DNA of 64,000 nt from positions 66,001 through 130,000 of the forward strand of contig CAJHNH020004691.1 in the NCBI GenBank assembly GCA_905116865.2. Direction: 5' to 3'. Numbering within the stretch: position 1 is the first letter of the stretch; each line of letters begins with the position of its first letter. Positions 21,146-32,339 of this stretch are shown here, in pieces. The translations under genes were made by a program, and so were the position numbers. A model generated the notes under the pieces. It had not been told where the DNA came from and made no database searches. It was given only the letters and a program-made list of their open reading frames with translations. The DNA is from Candidula unifasciata (lineage: Eukaryota; Mollusca; Gastropoda; Stylommatophora; Geomitridae).

Positions 21146-21468
21146 GTGAGTACGTAGACAAACACAGTTGAGTACTTTTCTTTATTTGTTCACCTCATTT
21201 TGGGGACTCCGAGATTTCATGTGAAGTTTCCGGGAAAAGTCCAATATTAGGGAAAGAGGGAGGGTAGGTGTTTTCAATGTTTATTTCACTACCTAACACC
21301 CCTATACTGCTGGGCTTTCACGGGAACTCCCCACGAAATCTCGGATTCATCGAAACGGGGTGTACAAAAAGGAAAGGACACACATTTAATTTAATGTTTT
21401 AGAATCAGTTGTTATTTATTGGTCATTCATCATTGATACTTCATGATCTGGTTAATCCCGTGATAATG
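21146..21468. other. possible intron start; no recognised feature
   Basis: If the upstream exon is real this is the start of its intron. It contains a rough inverted pair: 'GGGGACTCCGAGATTTCATG' (about 21202) against 'CCCCACGAAATCTCGGATTC' (about 21329). This could be a small foldback. Confidence 0.35.
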
Positions 21469-21700
21469 TTAAAGTAAAGTAAAGGTCCCCTTACCACGTC
21501 TTTATTTTTATAGACCAATCGGCACAAGATGGATAAAGTGGTCAGCATCACGCCAGCCGCCTTTACTTCCTGGGACTGCACCCGGTACCCACTCAAGGCT
21601 GGTTCGACCTGGGATTCAAGATCATCCGCCAGGGAACGAACCCACGACCTTCCGATCCGCACGCGAGCGTCTAGCCACCACGCAACGGCGACTTCCGTGA
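21469..21700 (-). mobile_element. tRNA-derived SINE, family S1, full length
   Basis: On the minus strand the head reads 'GTCGCCGTTGCGTGGTGGCT' then 'AGACGCTCGCGTGCGGATCG'. A B box GGTTCGTTCC lies at 21642-21633, then the body 'CCCAGGTCGAACCAGCCTTG', 'TGACCACTTTATCCATCTTG' and the tail 'CCTTTACTTTACTTTAAC'. Well-preserved reference copy for the family. Confidence 0.85.
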
Positions 21701-21761
21701 GAATGCTGTCTTCGTTAATTACAGTAGAGTCGCCATACCAAAACAAAATGACCAGTTGGAG

Positions 21762-21895
21762 TCCTGAGAAATAAAGGTGACCAGCGTGATACTGACCACA
21801 TCACCCAAAAAGTGCCGATTGATCTATAAAATATAGATCTAGCTAGCCCTATTTCCCCAATAAGCCTGAAAGCGCGGAAAGAGTTCACTTTATCA
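21762..21895 (+). mobile_element. SINE family S1, 3' part
   Basis: 'ACCACATCACCCAAAAAGTG', 'GATTGATCTATAAAATATAG' and a tail 'AAGAGTTCACTTTATC' match S1 bodies. The head is absent. Confidence 0.7.
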
Positions 21896-21964
21896 TACAT
21901 AAGCAGATCTGAAAAGAGAGTAAGTGGGTGCTCAAGGAGAAAAGTAATGCTATCAGATCTATTA

Positions 21965-22215
21965 ATTGGCGAAAACAAGAATTGGTCCACTGCCTCCTCA
22001 ACAAGCATGTCGTACGCGTCCACTAATTGCGAACAGCCTTCAAAGTTGGAGTAAATTTGCCTGAGAGACAATGAACCAAGAGTCTGCATACAAATAAACC
22101 AGATCTGTAAAACGGATGTGAATGTGACACACAGATTCTGGAGAGAGAAAAAGACTAAATCCAGAAGTGGGCTAACACCCAGAACCTTCCGCCGGAGTTT
22201 ACAGTCAATAAATAA
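21965..22215 (-). repeat. dispersed repeat F, possibly ex-coding
   Basis: The minus strand reads 'VLQIWFICMQTLGSLSLRQI' then 'YSNFEGCSQLVDAYDMLVEE'. A second copy (23395-23695) reads 'SVGSLPLMQMHSNFEGSLHL' and 'VNSYDMLV'. The shared peptide with synonymous-looking differences suggests a former coding sequence, family unknown. Other copies are at 23735-23880 and 51240-51425. Confidence 0.55.
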
Positions 22216-22251
22216 GAAGAACATATAGGGGATCCTAACAGATCATATACG

Positions 22252-22520
22252 GGAGTCGTCCTACTCTAGCAGCTAGACGCTCGCATGCGGAGGTCACTGG
22301 TTCAAATCCGAAAGAAGTCTGATTTTTTTTTCAAAAAATGACTTTGTCTCCCAGGTCGACCTAGCCCTAAATGGGTACCAGGTGAAGTCCTGGGAAGTAA
22401 AGACTGCCTTCGTGATGTTTACCACATCACCCACCGAGAGCCAACTGGTCAATAAAACATAGCCTATAACTTTATCTCCACTGCACCTGAAGGTGTGGAA
22501 AGATGTCCTTTACTTCACAC
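22252..22520 (+). mobile_element. tRNA-derived SINE, family S1, full length
   Basis: tRNA-like head 'CTAGCAGCTAGACGCTCGCA', B box GGTTCAAATCC (about 22299-22309), body 'CCCAGGTCGACCTAGCCCTA' and 'TTTACCACATCACCCACC', tail 'GATGTCCTTTACTTCAC'. Confidence 0.85.
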
Positions 22521-23081
22521 ATTGAACGCTGGACCGCAAACCACCACTGCCAATGGCGCTTAACTGCAAAAGTGGAAGTTTATGATGATGATGAGGATGA
22601 TGATGATGATCGTGATCATGAACATGATAATCATGAGCATGAGAGAATAATCACCATTCCACACTGGCATATACAAAAGTATTCCGATCCTCTCATGATC
22701 ATGTTTCTCAAAACTCCCTTTTGAATTGGAGGAGTAGCTGCGACTAGGTTATATCAAAAATATTACAGCCTAACTTCTTTCGTGTCGAAGTAGTCAATCA
22801 ATATGCCTCGCATTCTAAAGGCTTTGGGTTCGTTTCCCGAACTTGTAGTTTAGTTCATAAGTACAGCTTTACATATATTTTTGTGGATCGTCGCTGGAAT
22901 TACGCAATTCTTGCATTGTGCGACGCTTATGGAATGCGGTTATCCGTTCTATTGAGAGAAACCGAGACATTTGGTATAACGCCTAGCATTCCAGTTGATC
23001 CTTTCGACATTACACAAAATGATTTTGTTGAAAAAATGGCTTTGTTTAATGTGCTATTCTATGCTTCATAAGCTAGCTGTA
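22521..23081. other. no recognised gene; GAT-rich patch
   Basis: An imperfect GAT/GAC run lies at about 22580-22640. The frame at 22883-23071 has no recognisable domain. Confidence 0.4.
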
Positions 23082-23290
23082 AATTAGTCGGGGCCGCGTT
23101 AACGCAGTCGATACGAGACTCGCTTTCAAATCCGTTTGCGAGTCGCTGCAGCCCACGGTTGGTGTTCGAAACCGGGCAGTCCCCGGGGTTCACCCAGCCT
23201 CTAGGAAGTGGGTACTAGAGTTGATACTCTGGGATAAATAGAGAAACGTCGCTGTAGCTACGGCGTTACGTGCGAATGGTGACACAGGCG
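23082..23290 (+). mobile_element. tRNA-like SINE, family S6
   Basis: Head 'GGGGCCGCGTTAACGCAGTC', then 'GATACGAGACTCGCTTTC' and a B box GTGTTCGAAACC (23162-23173) at about tRNA spacing. The body continues 'CCCAGCCTCTAGGAAGTGGG'. A single copy in this window, so the 3' end is uncertain. Confidence 0.55.
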
Positions 23291-23394
23291 GACAGTTTCT
23301 TATCAGCTTTCCTTACTGGTGGCAGAGCAGTTATGGTTTATAAAATGAAATGACGCTGGTTCACATCTCCCGACTTTACCTTTTTATATCAATT

Positions 23395-23695
23395 AGTTCA
23401 ACTCCTCATGTGTGTTCCAGTACCTCACTGTGGATGAGAACCAGAATAGGGCCACTGCTTCACAACAAGCATGTCGTAAGAGTTGACTAAATGTAGGCTT
23501 CCTTCGAAATTGGAGTGCATCTGCATAAGAGGCAAGGAACCAACACTTTGGAGACAAGTCAAATCTGTCAAACGGATGTGCTCGCAACATTCAGGCTCTG
23601 GATCAAGACTACTAAAGTCCAGAAGTGGACGAACAACCAGAACATTCGGCCGGAGTGTAAAGTCGGTTGAACTCGAAGAAGACGAAGAATTATGT
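23395..23695 (-). repeat. dispersed repeat F, second copy
   Basis: Matches 21965-22215 in 'AACAAGCATGTCGTA', 'AAACGGATGTG' and 'AAGTCCAGAAGTG' blocks, in the same orientation. About 1.45 kb apart, with SINEs between them. Confidence 0.6.
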
Positions 23696-23734
23696 TAGCG
23701 GTTCTTATCTCAATCCTAAACTATGGATTGTAAT

Positions 23735-23880
23735 CTTGTTCGAGAATTTTAGTTTTACATTCACATCAGTTTTACATATCTGGCTTTTTTGTATACAGAC
23801 TGTTGGTTCCTCGTCTCGCATTTACGACATGCTTGTTAGTGGCAGTTGGTCGTGTCTTCCATTTAAAATGGGGCTGCGGA
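23735..23880 (+). repeat. dispersed repeat F, inverted partial copy
   Basis: 'AGTTTTACATATCTGGC', 'TACAGACTGTTGGTTCCTCG' and 'ACGACATGCTTGTTAGTGGC' are the reverse complement of blocks in the two upstream copies. It forms an inverted pair with 23395-23695. Confidence 0.55.
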
Positions 23881-23939
23881 ACCCACACAGAGACCGTTTT
23901 CTAAAACAGTTATACTGAGGTTCCGTAAACTTACCAATC

Positions 23940-24110
23940 GGCGTCTATTGCTAATGTGTTATGAACGCGCTTCGTCATTCTGAAATATCTCATTCAATCC
24001 CAGCTGTGGGCGATTTGGAACCAGACCCCTTTGCGTTGATTTCGACAGTCAACCCTTTAGAGGCATTGGCAAACTATTGAGCTTAAAACTGCTTAGTGAA
24101 GTCACAGACA
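23940..24110 (+). mobile_element. SINE family S4
   Basis: 'TCAATCCCAGCTGTGGGCGA', 'CCTTTGCGTTGATTTCGACA', 'GGCATTGGCAAACTATTGAG'. The head is worn, with the remnant B box at about 23993-24001. Confidence 0.65.
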
Positions 24111-24368
24111 GCCAAACAATTCTGGTATTGGTGCTGCATTTTCCTTCAAATAATGAGCAACCATTTTTTTTTTTAAACAATAAACAGTTATGAGGTAACA
24201 TGCTGGCCCATATACATGTGTAATTACAGAGAAACCAGAGGGGCTGTTAAATTAAAGCAACTATGATAAAGAAAGTAATAATGGTAATCTAGTTTATCTT
24301 AGTGGTTTAGGTGTAGGGCTTGACAACGGATCAACATCATGACACAAGTGTAGTAAACCAAAAGTATT

Positions 24369-24691
24369 CCGTTCTACTTCTAACATAAGTCCGAAGATTC
24401 TCAGCGCAGTGCAGGACTCCGTAGCACCGGCGAGGATCCTGAAATACTTTGGATAGGTTTTTAACTTCAAATTCTATCAGGGCGGCGCCATGAAGCTACT
24501 CTTTTCGAATTCCAACTGAAAAGGGATTTTGTACGTGTGCAACAATACACACAAGCATCCGATCTACTATCCAGAGACCAGGGGAAATTACTAGAAGTCC
24601 GTGTAAATAAATCCCAGCCTTCATCGGGGGCCTGAACCCAGGACCTCCAGCACTCGAGATTGACGCCATGCCTCGAGACCACGCAGCTCCC
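24369..24691 (-). mobile_element. tRNA-derived SINE, family S3
   Basis: On the minus strand the head reads 'GGGGAGCTGCGTGGTCTCGA', 'CTCGAGTGCTGGAGGTCCTG' and B-box-like GGGTTCAGGCCC (24642-24631). The body ends 'TTAGAAGTAGAACGG'. It matches the split copy at 19-426. The head abuts LINE coding sequence at 24692. Confidence 0.75.
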
Positions 24692-25340
24692 CAATGTTAT
24701 TCCACTCCAAGACGTGGAGTCATACACTTATTTGGGCAGTAATGTTGATACAGACAGAGGAACTGATAAAGATATTAAAATACGAATACGAAAGGCTAGA
24801 GTAGTTTTTATAGCACAAGAGAAAATGGGGAGGTCAAAAGAGATTCAAACTAATACAAAACTTATCTAATGTCAGTTCAGCACTGGTATATTGAGCGGAA
24901 ACATGGAGAACAACTAAGGAAGTTACTAATAAACTACAAACATTCACTAAGTTGTTCTGCGCAGAATTTAGGGTATTAAATGTTAAGATAGAATCACTAA
25001 TGTAGAGCTTTGGGGGAGTTGGCAGAGAACTAAACAAGTTCCAGTGGACCAAGAGGTTAAGAAAAGACGCTGGCGTTGGAGGGGACACACGCTGAGAAAA
25101 CCTGAGAGCAATATAAAAAGAATGTCTTTGCACTAGAACCCACAGGGGCATAGAAATAAAGGATCCCCCCCCCCCCCCTTCCCAAAAAAAAAAAAAACAT
25201 GGAGAAGGGAGCTAGAGAGTGAAGTTAAAAAGATTGGGAGTACATTGAGGCGGGGGGGGGGGGGCGCTGCATGCGATCGCGAAGGACAGAATGGCTTGGC
25301 ATGAGTTGTCTGAGGGCCTGTGCTACATTGGGAATTAGAA
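24692..25340 (+). pseudogene. LINE ORF2 C-terminal part, broken by homopolymers
   Basis: The first frame reads 'DVESYTYLGSNVDTDRGTDK' (RT motif E), 'DIKIRIRKARVVFIAQEKMG' and 'SKEIQTNTKL', then a stop. Across stops and shifts it continues with 'RRRWRWRGHTLRKPESNIKR' (about 25060-25130), 'TWRRELESEVKKIGS' (about 25197) and a last block 'RRTEWLGMSCLRACATLGIR' (about 25275-25335). This is the usual thumb-to-tail order of an APE-type LINE reverse transcriptase. Two homopolymer blocks, C15 then A14 (about 25165-25197) and a G15 run (about 25251-25265), interrupt the reading frame. The catalytic domains are missing upstream, where SINE S3 begins. Confidence 0.82.
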
Positions 25341-26035
25341 AGACAGAAAAAGAATGATTGAGAAGGCGTGAAATATACAGAGCTGGTACAATATTGCGTT
25401 CTGCATGAAGCAGGAATAGTTTAAACTATAGGATCACTCTGCAGGAGACCTGGTAGAATCAAGTAGGTTCATTGCCCTGTTATCTAGTATCAGACTGCAG
25501 ATGAAGAGGTCGAAGTTACCGTTTAGACTCTTAAGGTTGTACTGTTGACCCGTCGGGAGTTGTGAGGATATGAGATATAATATGGATTATAATATTTCAA
25601 GACGAGTGTGATTGCGCAAGCTAGTGCTTAAAGTATTTGGGTGAGTTTTAACCACGTATTAAGTTGTGCACATTTTTTCATTCGGATCATAGTGTTCGTA
25701 CATAACCTTCGTCGTTTAATTCACGTTTGGACACATTAGAGTTGACTGTTATTGTTACGGTTATCATGTTGCGTCACTGGAAATAAGCTTCGACTATTTT
25801 CCGCACACTTGGTTTGTGGAATGTAATATCTTTTATGCTGCATTCGTTGTCTTGTGCCTGATCGCACGTCGCATTTATGAAACCACAAACCGCCTACAAA
25901 TACTGAGGAGGATGCTGATTAGCGTCGTGTTGTTAAAGCTATTTAACCAAAAATGTTCAACCGAATTATAATTGAACAAAATAAAAATGTAACAAGGAAA
26001 ACGGAGCGTGGTGAATAATACGCTTCTGAAATAGT
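25341..26035. other. no recognised gene
   Basis: Unique-looking sequence between the LINE tail and the 48-bp minisatellite. Nothing recognised. Confidence 0.5.
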
Positions 26036-26827
26036 TATGGCAATGAACAGAAGGATGGTAAATAAAAATTGGTCTGGGTCGTGGGATTACGTGAACAGAA
26101 AGATGGCAAATAACAATTGGTCTGGGTCGTGGCATTACATGAACAGAAGGATGGTAAATAACAATTGGTCTGGGTCGTGGCATTACATGAACAGAAGGAT
26201 GGTAAATAACAATTGGTCTGGGTCGTGGGATTACGTGAACAGAAGGATAGTAAAAAACAATTGGTCTGGGTCGTGGGATTACATGAACAGAAGGATGGTT
26301 AATAACAACTGGTCTGGGTCGTGGGATTACATGAACAGAAGGATGGTAAATAACAATTGGTCTGGGTCGTGGGATTACATGAACAGAAGGATGGTAAATA
26401 ACAACTGGTCTGGGTCGTGGGATTACATGAACAGAACGATGGTAAATAACAATTGGTCTGGGTCGTGGGAATAACGTGAACAGAAGAATGGTAAATAACA
26501 ACTGGTCTGGGTCGTTGGATTACGTGAACAGAAGGATGGTAAATAACACTTGGTCTGGGTCGTGGGATTACATGAACAGAAGAATGGTAAATAACAACTG
26601 GTCTGGGTCGTGGGATTACATGAACAGAAGAATGGTAAATAACAACTGGTCTGGGTCGTGGGATTACATGAACAGAAGGATGATAAATAACAATTGGTCT
26701 GGGTCGTGGGATTACATGAACAGAAGAATGGTAAATAACAACTGGTCTGGGTCGTGGGATTACATGAACAGAACGATGGTAAATAACAATTGGTCTGTGT
26801 CGTGGGATTACATGAACAGAAGGAAAT
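26036..26827. repeat. 48-bp minisatellite, about 16.5 copies, open on both strands
   Basis: The unit begins 'ACATGAACAGAAGGATGGTA' and contains 'GGTCTGGGTCGTGGGATT'. In frame it gives MNRRMVNNNWSGSWDY (16 residues). The reverse strand is also open, giving 'PRPRPIVIYHPSVHVI' and, in another frame, Cys/Thr-rich repeats. One extra base near 26471 ('GGAATAACG') shifts the frame and splits the array into two open frames. Most variation between units is single-base. It is probably non-coding; length divisible by 3 explains the open frames. Confidence 0.93.
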
Positions 26828-27463
26828 TAACACAGTTTGTGTAACAGAAAGATAAACAGGGATTGTCTGGAACAGATGCATAATAACAAAACATTGTTGT
26901 GGATATAAGGGGTAAAGTTAACAGACATAAAGATATTAAATAACTTGTTTGAGATTCGACACCACACACATAGATTAAATAAGATTTGTCTGGGACAGAA
27001 AGAGATTAATCGATTATTCCTTTTGATAAAGGATTAAATTGTAATCCTCTTTCGACATCTCATTATTACCATCACAGTGCACCAGTCACTCGTGGTTGCG
27101 GTCGTTTCTTTCTTTCAGTAATATCCCATGCAGTGCTTACAGAATCTAAAAAAAAAAAAACACACGATATTACTGCGTTACGAATATTGCCAGACGTCTG
27201 CCGTCCATTTTTTGGCACGGAACGAAGTACGTCTATACTGGTTTCCACGTGTCATATTTATATCATTACACAGAGAAATAAAGACTGGATAGAATAATCT
27301 AGTTACCTAGTTAACTGAGTTAGCTAACCACAGCTAAGGAAACAGTGTGTTAGGTATGTTTTCAGTTTGCGACAATGGTAGTTTTTCTTTGTCTTCCTCT
27401 TCTTATTATTAACATCATGATCATCATCATCATTTTCATTTGCTGTTTATTTTTCTTTCTGTG

Positions 27464-27499
<36 letters not shown>

Positions 27500-28275
27500 T
27501 ATTATTATTATTATTATTATTTGGCTTGTTCGACAAATGGAACATAAGCCCTCAACCAACCAGACCAAGCCGTTCCATCCTTTCTGCTACGTGCAGTTAT
27601 CCCATGTTCCCCCTGGTGTAGATTAGAGGGTAGTGAACACACTTCACAGTTCGTGACGTGAGAGTGTTCGGTTACCACCGCGGACGGTACGGGAGTTGTG
27701 TTGTCGAATACTGTATTTCTATAATGTTTTTGAATAAATACGTCAATATAAAAGAACATTTTACTCGATGCCCGAGATTCAAGGGGGAAATTCCAGCCCA
27801 CAGGACGCAGTACATGAATGGAAAGAAAAATTGAAACTTACTAGTAGATTTTTGGATTGCCCTGAAAATAAACCTGACCAGACTCATAAATGGCCAAGAA
27901 ATGTACGCGCGTAAAACCACGAAACCTAGTAGGGAAAAAAAAGTCGGTATTTTATTTCTTCTTTACTTTAGTCATCAATCATAATTTCCGTTGTGTGGTA
28001 CTGTTATTTCATGTTCGTTCCTCCAGTTCTGAAAATTAGATCATAAATTAGAAACGCTTGTATAAACACGGCTTTAGCGTTTCAAGCTTCAAGGGAAACA
28101 ACTTCCTGATTTCGCTCACGCTACGCTGAGATTGTACTGGAAGAACTAAAGTCACGAGAACTCTAGACGTCTACAAGAGTAGATACAAGAAGTGTTTATG
28201 ATGTGGGGAGGGCGGAGGGGGAGTACATGTATTTCGCTGTGTATTTCACCCTGGTTTTTTATGTACGTTTATGTT
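26828..28275. other. no recognised gene; (ATT)n at 27464-27521
   Basis: Mostly unique-looking AT-rich sequence with one ATT microsatellite. Open frames at 27517-27801 and 27672-27920 have no recognised domains. Confidence 0.5.
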
Positions 28276-28350
28276 TGTTGTTGTTGTTGCTGTTGTAGTT
28301 GTTGTTGTTGTTGTTGTTGTTGGTGGTGGTGTTGTTGTTGATGATGATGT
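28276..28350. repeat. (TTG)n microsatellite
   Basis: TTG repeats with GTG and ATG variants at the right end. Confidence 0.9.
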
Positions 28351-28451
28351 TGTTAGTTACCGATTCTTAGTTTAAAATACTCGGAGATACCACCAAGAGG
28401 AATATATGTCAAAAGTCAAACAAGGTTTACCTGATGCTTCTCAAATCAACA

Positions 28452-28463
28452 GATCTCTCTCTA

Positions 28464-28540
<77 letters not shown>

Positions 28541-28545
28541 ATCTA

Positions 28546-28604
<59 letters not shown>
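28452..28604. repeat. (CT)n(CTAT)n(AT)n compound microsatellite
   Basis: About 45 CT units, a few CTAT units, then about 28 AT units. This is the same CT-to-CTAT-to-AT transition logic as the arrays at 54647 and 56370. Confidence 0.95.
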
Positions 28605-28608
<4 letters not shown>

Positions 28609-29335
28609 AAAATGTTAATTTTCTGAGTTTGTTAGTTCTAAACCCGGAAACTACTGAACAGATTGCTTTCAAATTTTCACACAACGTTGCCTCTGACTCA
28701 AAGCGTATTTTTTTTTTTTTGGTCATAAAATCACACAAACCACTGACGACGTAGCTCCAGCAACGGTCAAATCATTATTTGTTTCGTTGCCGGCCCGGAT
28801 TTGATTTTAGTCGGCTGGCCACCTTTGACTGTGTAACACCCAACTTCACATTATTATTATATACTTTCATTTCAACCAAATGCTTTGGTTTTTAGTAGCG
28901 TATCTAGTTGTAAGCATTTCACCATTTTACACGGGTGATAGGGGTTCGATTCCCCGCTGGGTGATATAATTTTTTTTTTTGCCCCTAACTGGGTGGCTGC
29001 CACGTTTTGTTGTGGTTAATAGCTAGGCTGCAATATCACCGTTTTTCTCTCGTTCGATTTTGTGGTTTACAGCTAGCCTGCGATAGCGGCGATGTGATGG
29101 TCAATGTTCATGTCACGGGTAATATTTTCGCCCTTGACAGGGTGGTTGGCACGTTGTGTTGTGGTATACAGCTAGGCTGCGATATCTGACCTAAAGTTTT
29201 CAGTCTTCGGTAGTAGAGTTATAAGTATTCCGCCCTTCACCGGTGTTCGATTCCCCGCTGGGTGCTAATTTTTCTTTTTCCCCTAAAGGGGCGATTGGCA
29301 CGTTGTGTTGTGGTTTACAGCTAAGTTGCGACATC
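28605..29335 (+). repeat. dispersed repeat G with tandem tRNA-like units (S5)
   Basis: Starts with a region shared, inverted, with 36969-37035 ('CTCCAGCAACGGTCAAATCA', 'TTTCGTTGCCGGCC'). Tandem tRNA-like units follow. The first has 'TAGTAGCGTATCTAGTTG' (A box) and GGTTCGATTCCCCGCTGGGT (B box) near 28935-28960. Another with GTTCGATTCCCCGCTGGGTG lies near 29245. Each unit ends with 'GTTGTGGTTTACAGCTAGGC' or a close variant (29010-29050, 29150-29180, 29300-29330). The B boxes would allow RNA polymerase III transcription in principle. Confidence 0.7.
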
Positions 29336-29339
29336 TGCA

Positions 29340-30640
29340 CCTTACGCCCAGCGCCATTTCCTCTGGCTACAATGACCTGAACAGACAGTAGTGACCGTTT
29401 TGTGTTGTTGTTGTGACGGTGGTGGTAGTAGTGGTAGCAGTAGTACTGGTACTCTGTGGGTTATGTAGTAGCTGTTACACTCGCCACATTTATCTCTCAG
29501 TACAGATTAATGCTACCCATTTTTGTCTGAGTGGACACGGATGCCAAGCTCAATTTAACAACACTATTTCGTCAGGCGATGACTTTCCTATACTTCGTCG
29601 AGGATTATTTTACAGTTCTAATTTCTTGAATATTTATATTTTAACAATGTTGCCACATAATGTTTCGATCATTCGGAGAGGGAGATTTAAATGGGCAGAT
29701 GCTTGAGTCCTTGGTAGCGTAGTTGTATATTTTGTGTGTTACTCGGGTGCTAATTTTTCTTTTTCCCTCAAGAGGACTGTTGGCATATTGTGTTGTGGTT
29801 TAAAGCTAGGCTGCGATATCTGCACCTATCGCCTAAAGATATCCGATTTCAGTAAAGTCCCATTTATCCTCCCCGCGACGCTTCACTCGATCATAAACTA
29901 TTCGTTGATGACAGATGCTGTTAACTAAGACTGCTTACAGTCCAGTTTACGTTGGGTGGACACGGATGCCAAAGTCATGGAGCTCAATTACACTAAACAG
30001 TTCGTGGCAACAACAAGAAGCGCTAACTCCTCTGGCTACACCGACCTGCACAGACAGTAGTGACTTTTTTCGGGAAGGTGGTGGTGGTAGTGGTAGCAGT
30101 AGTACTGGTACTGGATGGGTGATGTGGTAGCTGTTACACTGGCTACATTTACTTCTCATTACGCATTATTGCTATCCATCTGTCTCTGGGTGGAAACGCA
30201 TGCAAAGCTCAATTTAGTTACAATATTTCGTCAGATGATGACTTTCCCATCCTTCGGCGAGGATGATATGATTAGTAGGGGGGGGGGGGTTGATGGCAGA
30301 CGCTGTTAACTGAGAGAGCTTTAAACATTATTTTAAAGTTATCATTTCTTAACTATTTCTATTTTAATAATTTCACCAAGTGATGATTTTTTATTCCTTC
30401 GGAGATGGACTTATTATTTTAAGGGGGGGGGGGGGGGGTTGGGGGGGGGGTGTATGCCAGACACTGTTAGCTGAGAGAGCTTAAAACATTATTTTCAAAT
30501 TTTAATTTCTTAACTATTTCTATTTTTATAATTTCGCCAGGGATGATTTTTCAATCCTTCGGAGAGGGAGACATGACTGGGTGGAGGGGAGAGGGAAGAG
30601 GGTGAGGGTTATGACAGACACTGTTAGCTGAGAGCTACTT
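29340..30640 (+). repeat. nested direct repeats with G-tracts
   Basis: A first block, 29344-29600 ('CCTCTGGCTACAATGACCTG', 'GGTAGCAGTAGTACTGGTAC', 'ATTTCGTCAGGCGATGACTT'), recurs at about 30030-30265. A second short block ('TTTCTTAACTATTTCTATTT', 'TCCTTCGGAGA') occurs at about 29610-29695 (worn), 30315-30410 and 30480-30580. Copies of 'CAGACACTGTTAGCTGAGAG' follow the G-tracts at 30280-30290 and 30422-30450. The layout suggests repeated local duplication. Confidence 0.7.
29700..29850 (+). repeat. repeat G/S5 unit inside the nested repeats
   Basis: 'CCTTGGTAGCGTAGTTGTAT' and 'GTGCTAATTTTTCTTTTTCC' with 'GTTGTGGTTTAAAGCTAGGC' match the tandem units upstream, but the B-box segment is deleted. 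Confidence 0.65.
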
Positions 30641-30950
30641 TCTTTCTTTTCCATTTCACCATTCGGGGCCACAGCAACGCGTGGCTGGGCACAGCAAGTG
30701 TGTGTATATATATATATTATACTCTGGTTTATATCTTTATTTTATTAGGCTTTTTTTTTCTTTGATTCTTATTTTAAAATAGACAAAAATACCAAATAGA
30801 GGAAAATATGCCAGGCAGTTAAACAAGGTTTACTTAGTGACATTACAAATCAACAGATTTCTATTGCAATATATATATATAGCTGAATTCGAATATATAG
30901 TTGATATTCGATAGTTGTGAACGCAGAAGAGTTTCTATGTGGGTGACTCT

Positions 30951-30982
<32 letters not shown>

Positions 30983-31439
30983 TTACGCATGCCTTTCTGA
31001 ACTGAATTCGTCTTGTCTTTTTATCTACCCATGTCTGTCTATGTATCAGTATAATGTTTATCTAACTAATTGTCTGTGCATTTGTATATGTAACCAGAGC
31101 ATCTGTCAGATTGTCTATCATTTTATCTGTATGTATATTTTCCTATCTGTTTGACCGTATACATGTCTTTATATGTGTGTTTGGGTGTCTGTCTGATACA
31201 TTACTGCATATATATATATATATATATATATGAGTGTGTGTATTTGCTTGTCTGTAGCTATGTAAATAATATTATTTTTGAAATTTTGTTACTATTTAAT
31301 TTACTGCAAACTAATATTTTATTGCTATATATTTTATTGCAAACTAATATTCTGTTACTGTACATTTTACTGCAACTAATATTTTATTGATATACATTTT
31401 ACTTCATCTAATGGTGCTGCTACCCTGTCTTGGCTGGAT
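30641..31439. other. no recognised gene; microsatellites and a repeat-J scrap
   Basis: Contains an inverted match to the start of repeat J (30664-30692, 'GCCACAGCAACGCGTGGCTG'), TG repeats (30955-30982), AT repeats (31207-31231), and a four-copy AT-rich direct repeat with 'ACTAATATTTTATTG' at about 31300-31400. Confidence 0.6.
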
Positions 31440-31917
31440 GTCTTGAGTACCGTAATGAGTCATAGAACAGTAGACTTTTTTGGCATGTTTAACTATGTTG
31501 AACAGATCTTGAAAAGAAGAGACGGACCAAACCAGCACCTTGATCCTCCAGGTTGGGGGTTGGGCAAAGAGTTGACAACTCATTACCGTAAAAAAAAAAA
31601 TTGTTACCGAAACAGGAACAGGTGGAAAAAAAATTGAAGCTTGCCAGATTTTTGGTGAAATGACAGCTGGGGATCAAAGCCGAAAGGAAGTCAACAGCCT
31701 GACAGTGAATCTTCTTTCTCCCAAAAATTCCCTGTGTTGAATGTTGGAATGTGAGAACATTGTTTCACACAGGAAACGTGGAGCAAGTTCTTCATGAGAT
31801 GCACCTACACAATGTACATATTTAGGAATTACAGAAGCACGTTGGACAGGGACAGGAAAAAGAAACCCCAATACAGACAACAGCATAATCTGGTCAAGTA
31901 GAGCGGATTACTAACAA
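31440..31917 (+). pseudogene. LINE 5' region with endonuclease N-terminus
   Basis: A short frame with 'LDPPGWGLGKELTTHYRKK' looks like the leader of an APE-type LINE ORF2. After it, 'CWNVRTLFHTGNVEQVLHEM' (about 31740-31810) carries endonuclease motif I with its catalytic Asn. After a one-base shift, 'LGITEARWTGTGKRNPNTDN' (from 31824) carries motif II with the catalytic Glu. The frame stops at about 31909. In intact elements this domain nicks target DNA to prime reverse transcription. Everything downstream is missing here; a SINE starts at about 31955. Confidence 0.78.
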
Positions 31918-31954
31918 ACCATAGGGAATCACAATGGAAGATTTTGCGTCACTA

Positions 31955-32215
31955 TTGTGTACCACCTTAGGCGTTGCGAGTCCGACTCGTAATTTCAACG
32001 TACCGCCATCGAAACCCACTGCTGGTTGCGTGGATTTGTATCATGGTACGGGGCGTCGCAGGTTGAACCAGCCTAAAAACTGGGTACCAAAAATGTTTGT
32101 CCTAGGAAAGTAAAAACGGCCGCGTAATGTTGACCACATTACCCACCTAGTCCCGATTGGCCTGTAGAAATATGGGTGCTCTCCCATATCTCCGAAGCGC
32201 TTAAATATTGTGTAC
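31955..32215 (+). mobile_element. tRNA-derived SINE, family S2
   Basis: Head 'CTTAGGCGTTGCGAGTCCGA' and a B-box-like ATCGAAACCC (32007-32016). The body 'GGTTGAACCAGCCTAAAAAC', 'TTGACCACATTACCCACC' and 'CCCGATTGGCCTGTAGAAAT' is shared with S1. Other copies are at 42763-42943, 47842-47947 and 47948-48217. Confidence 0.8.
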
Positions 32216-32339
32216 CACAGAAGAAAAGTAAATTGGATCAACGCCATTTACTTAGAGTTTCAGTGCAAGGTAGTTTGTGATAAGTATACAACATAATGTT
32301 TCTTTGTCAACACAGGAGTCATTTTGAGAAAAGAATAAC

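Noticed and set aside
28900..29000. Functional tRNA gene
   Set aside because: Good A- and B-box-like elements exist, but the acceptor stem does not pair convincingly and similar units recur in tandem inside a dispersed repeat; treated as SINE-like.
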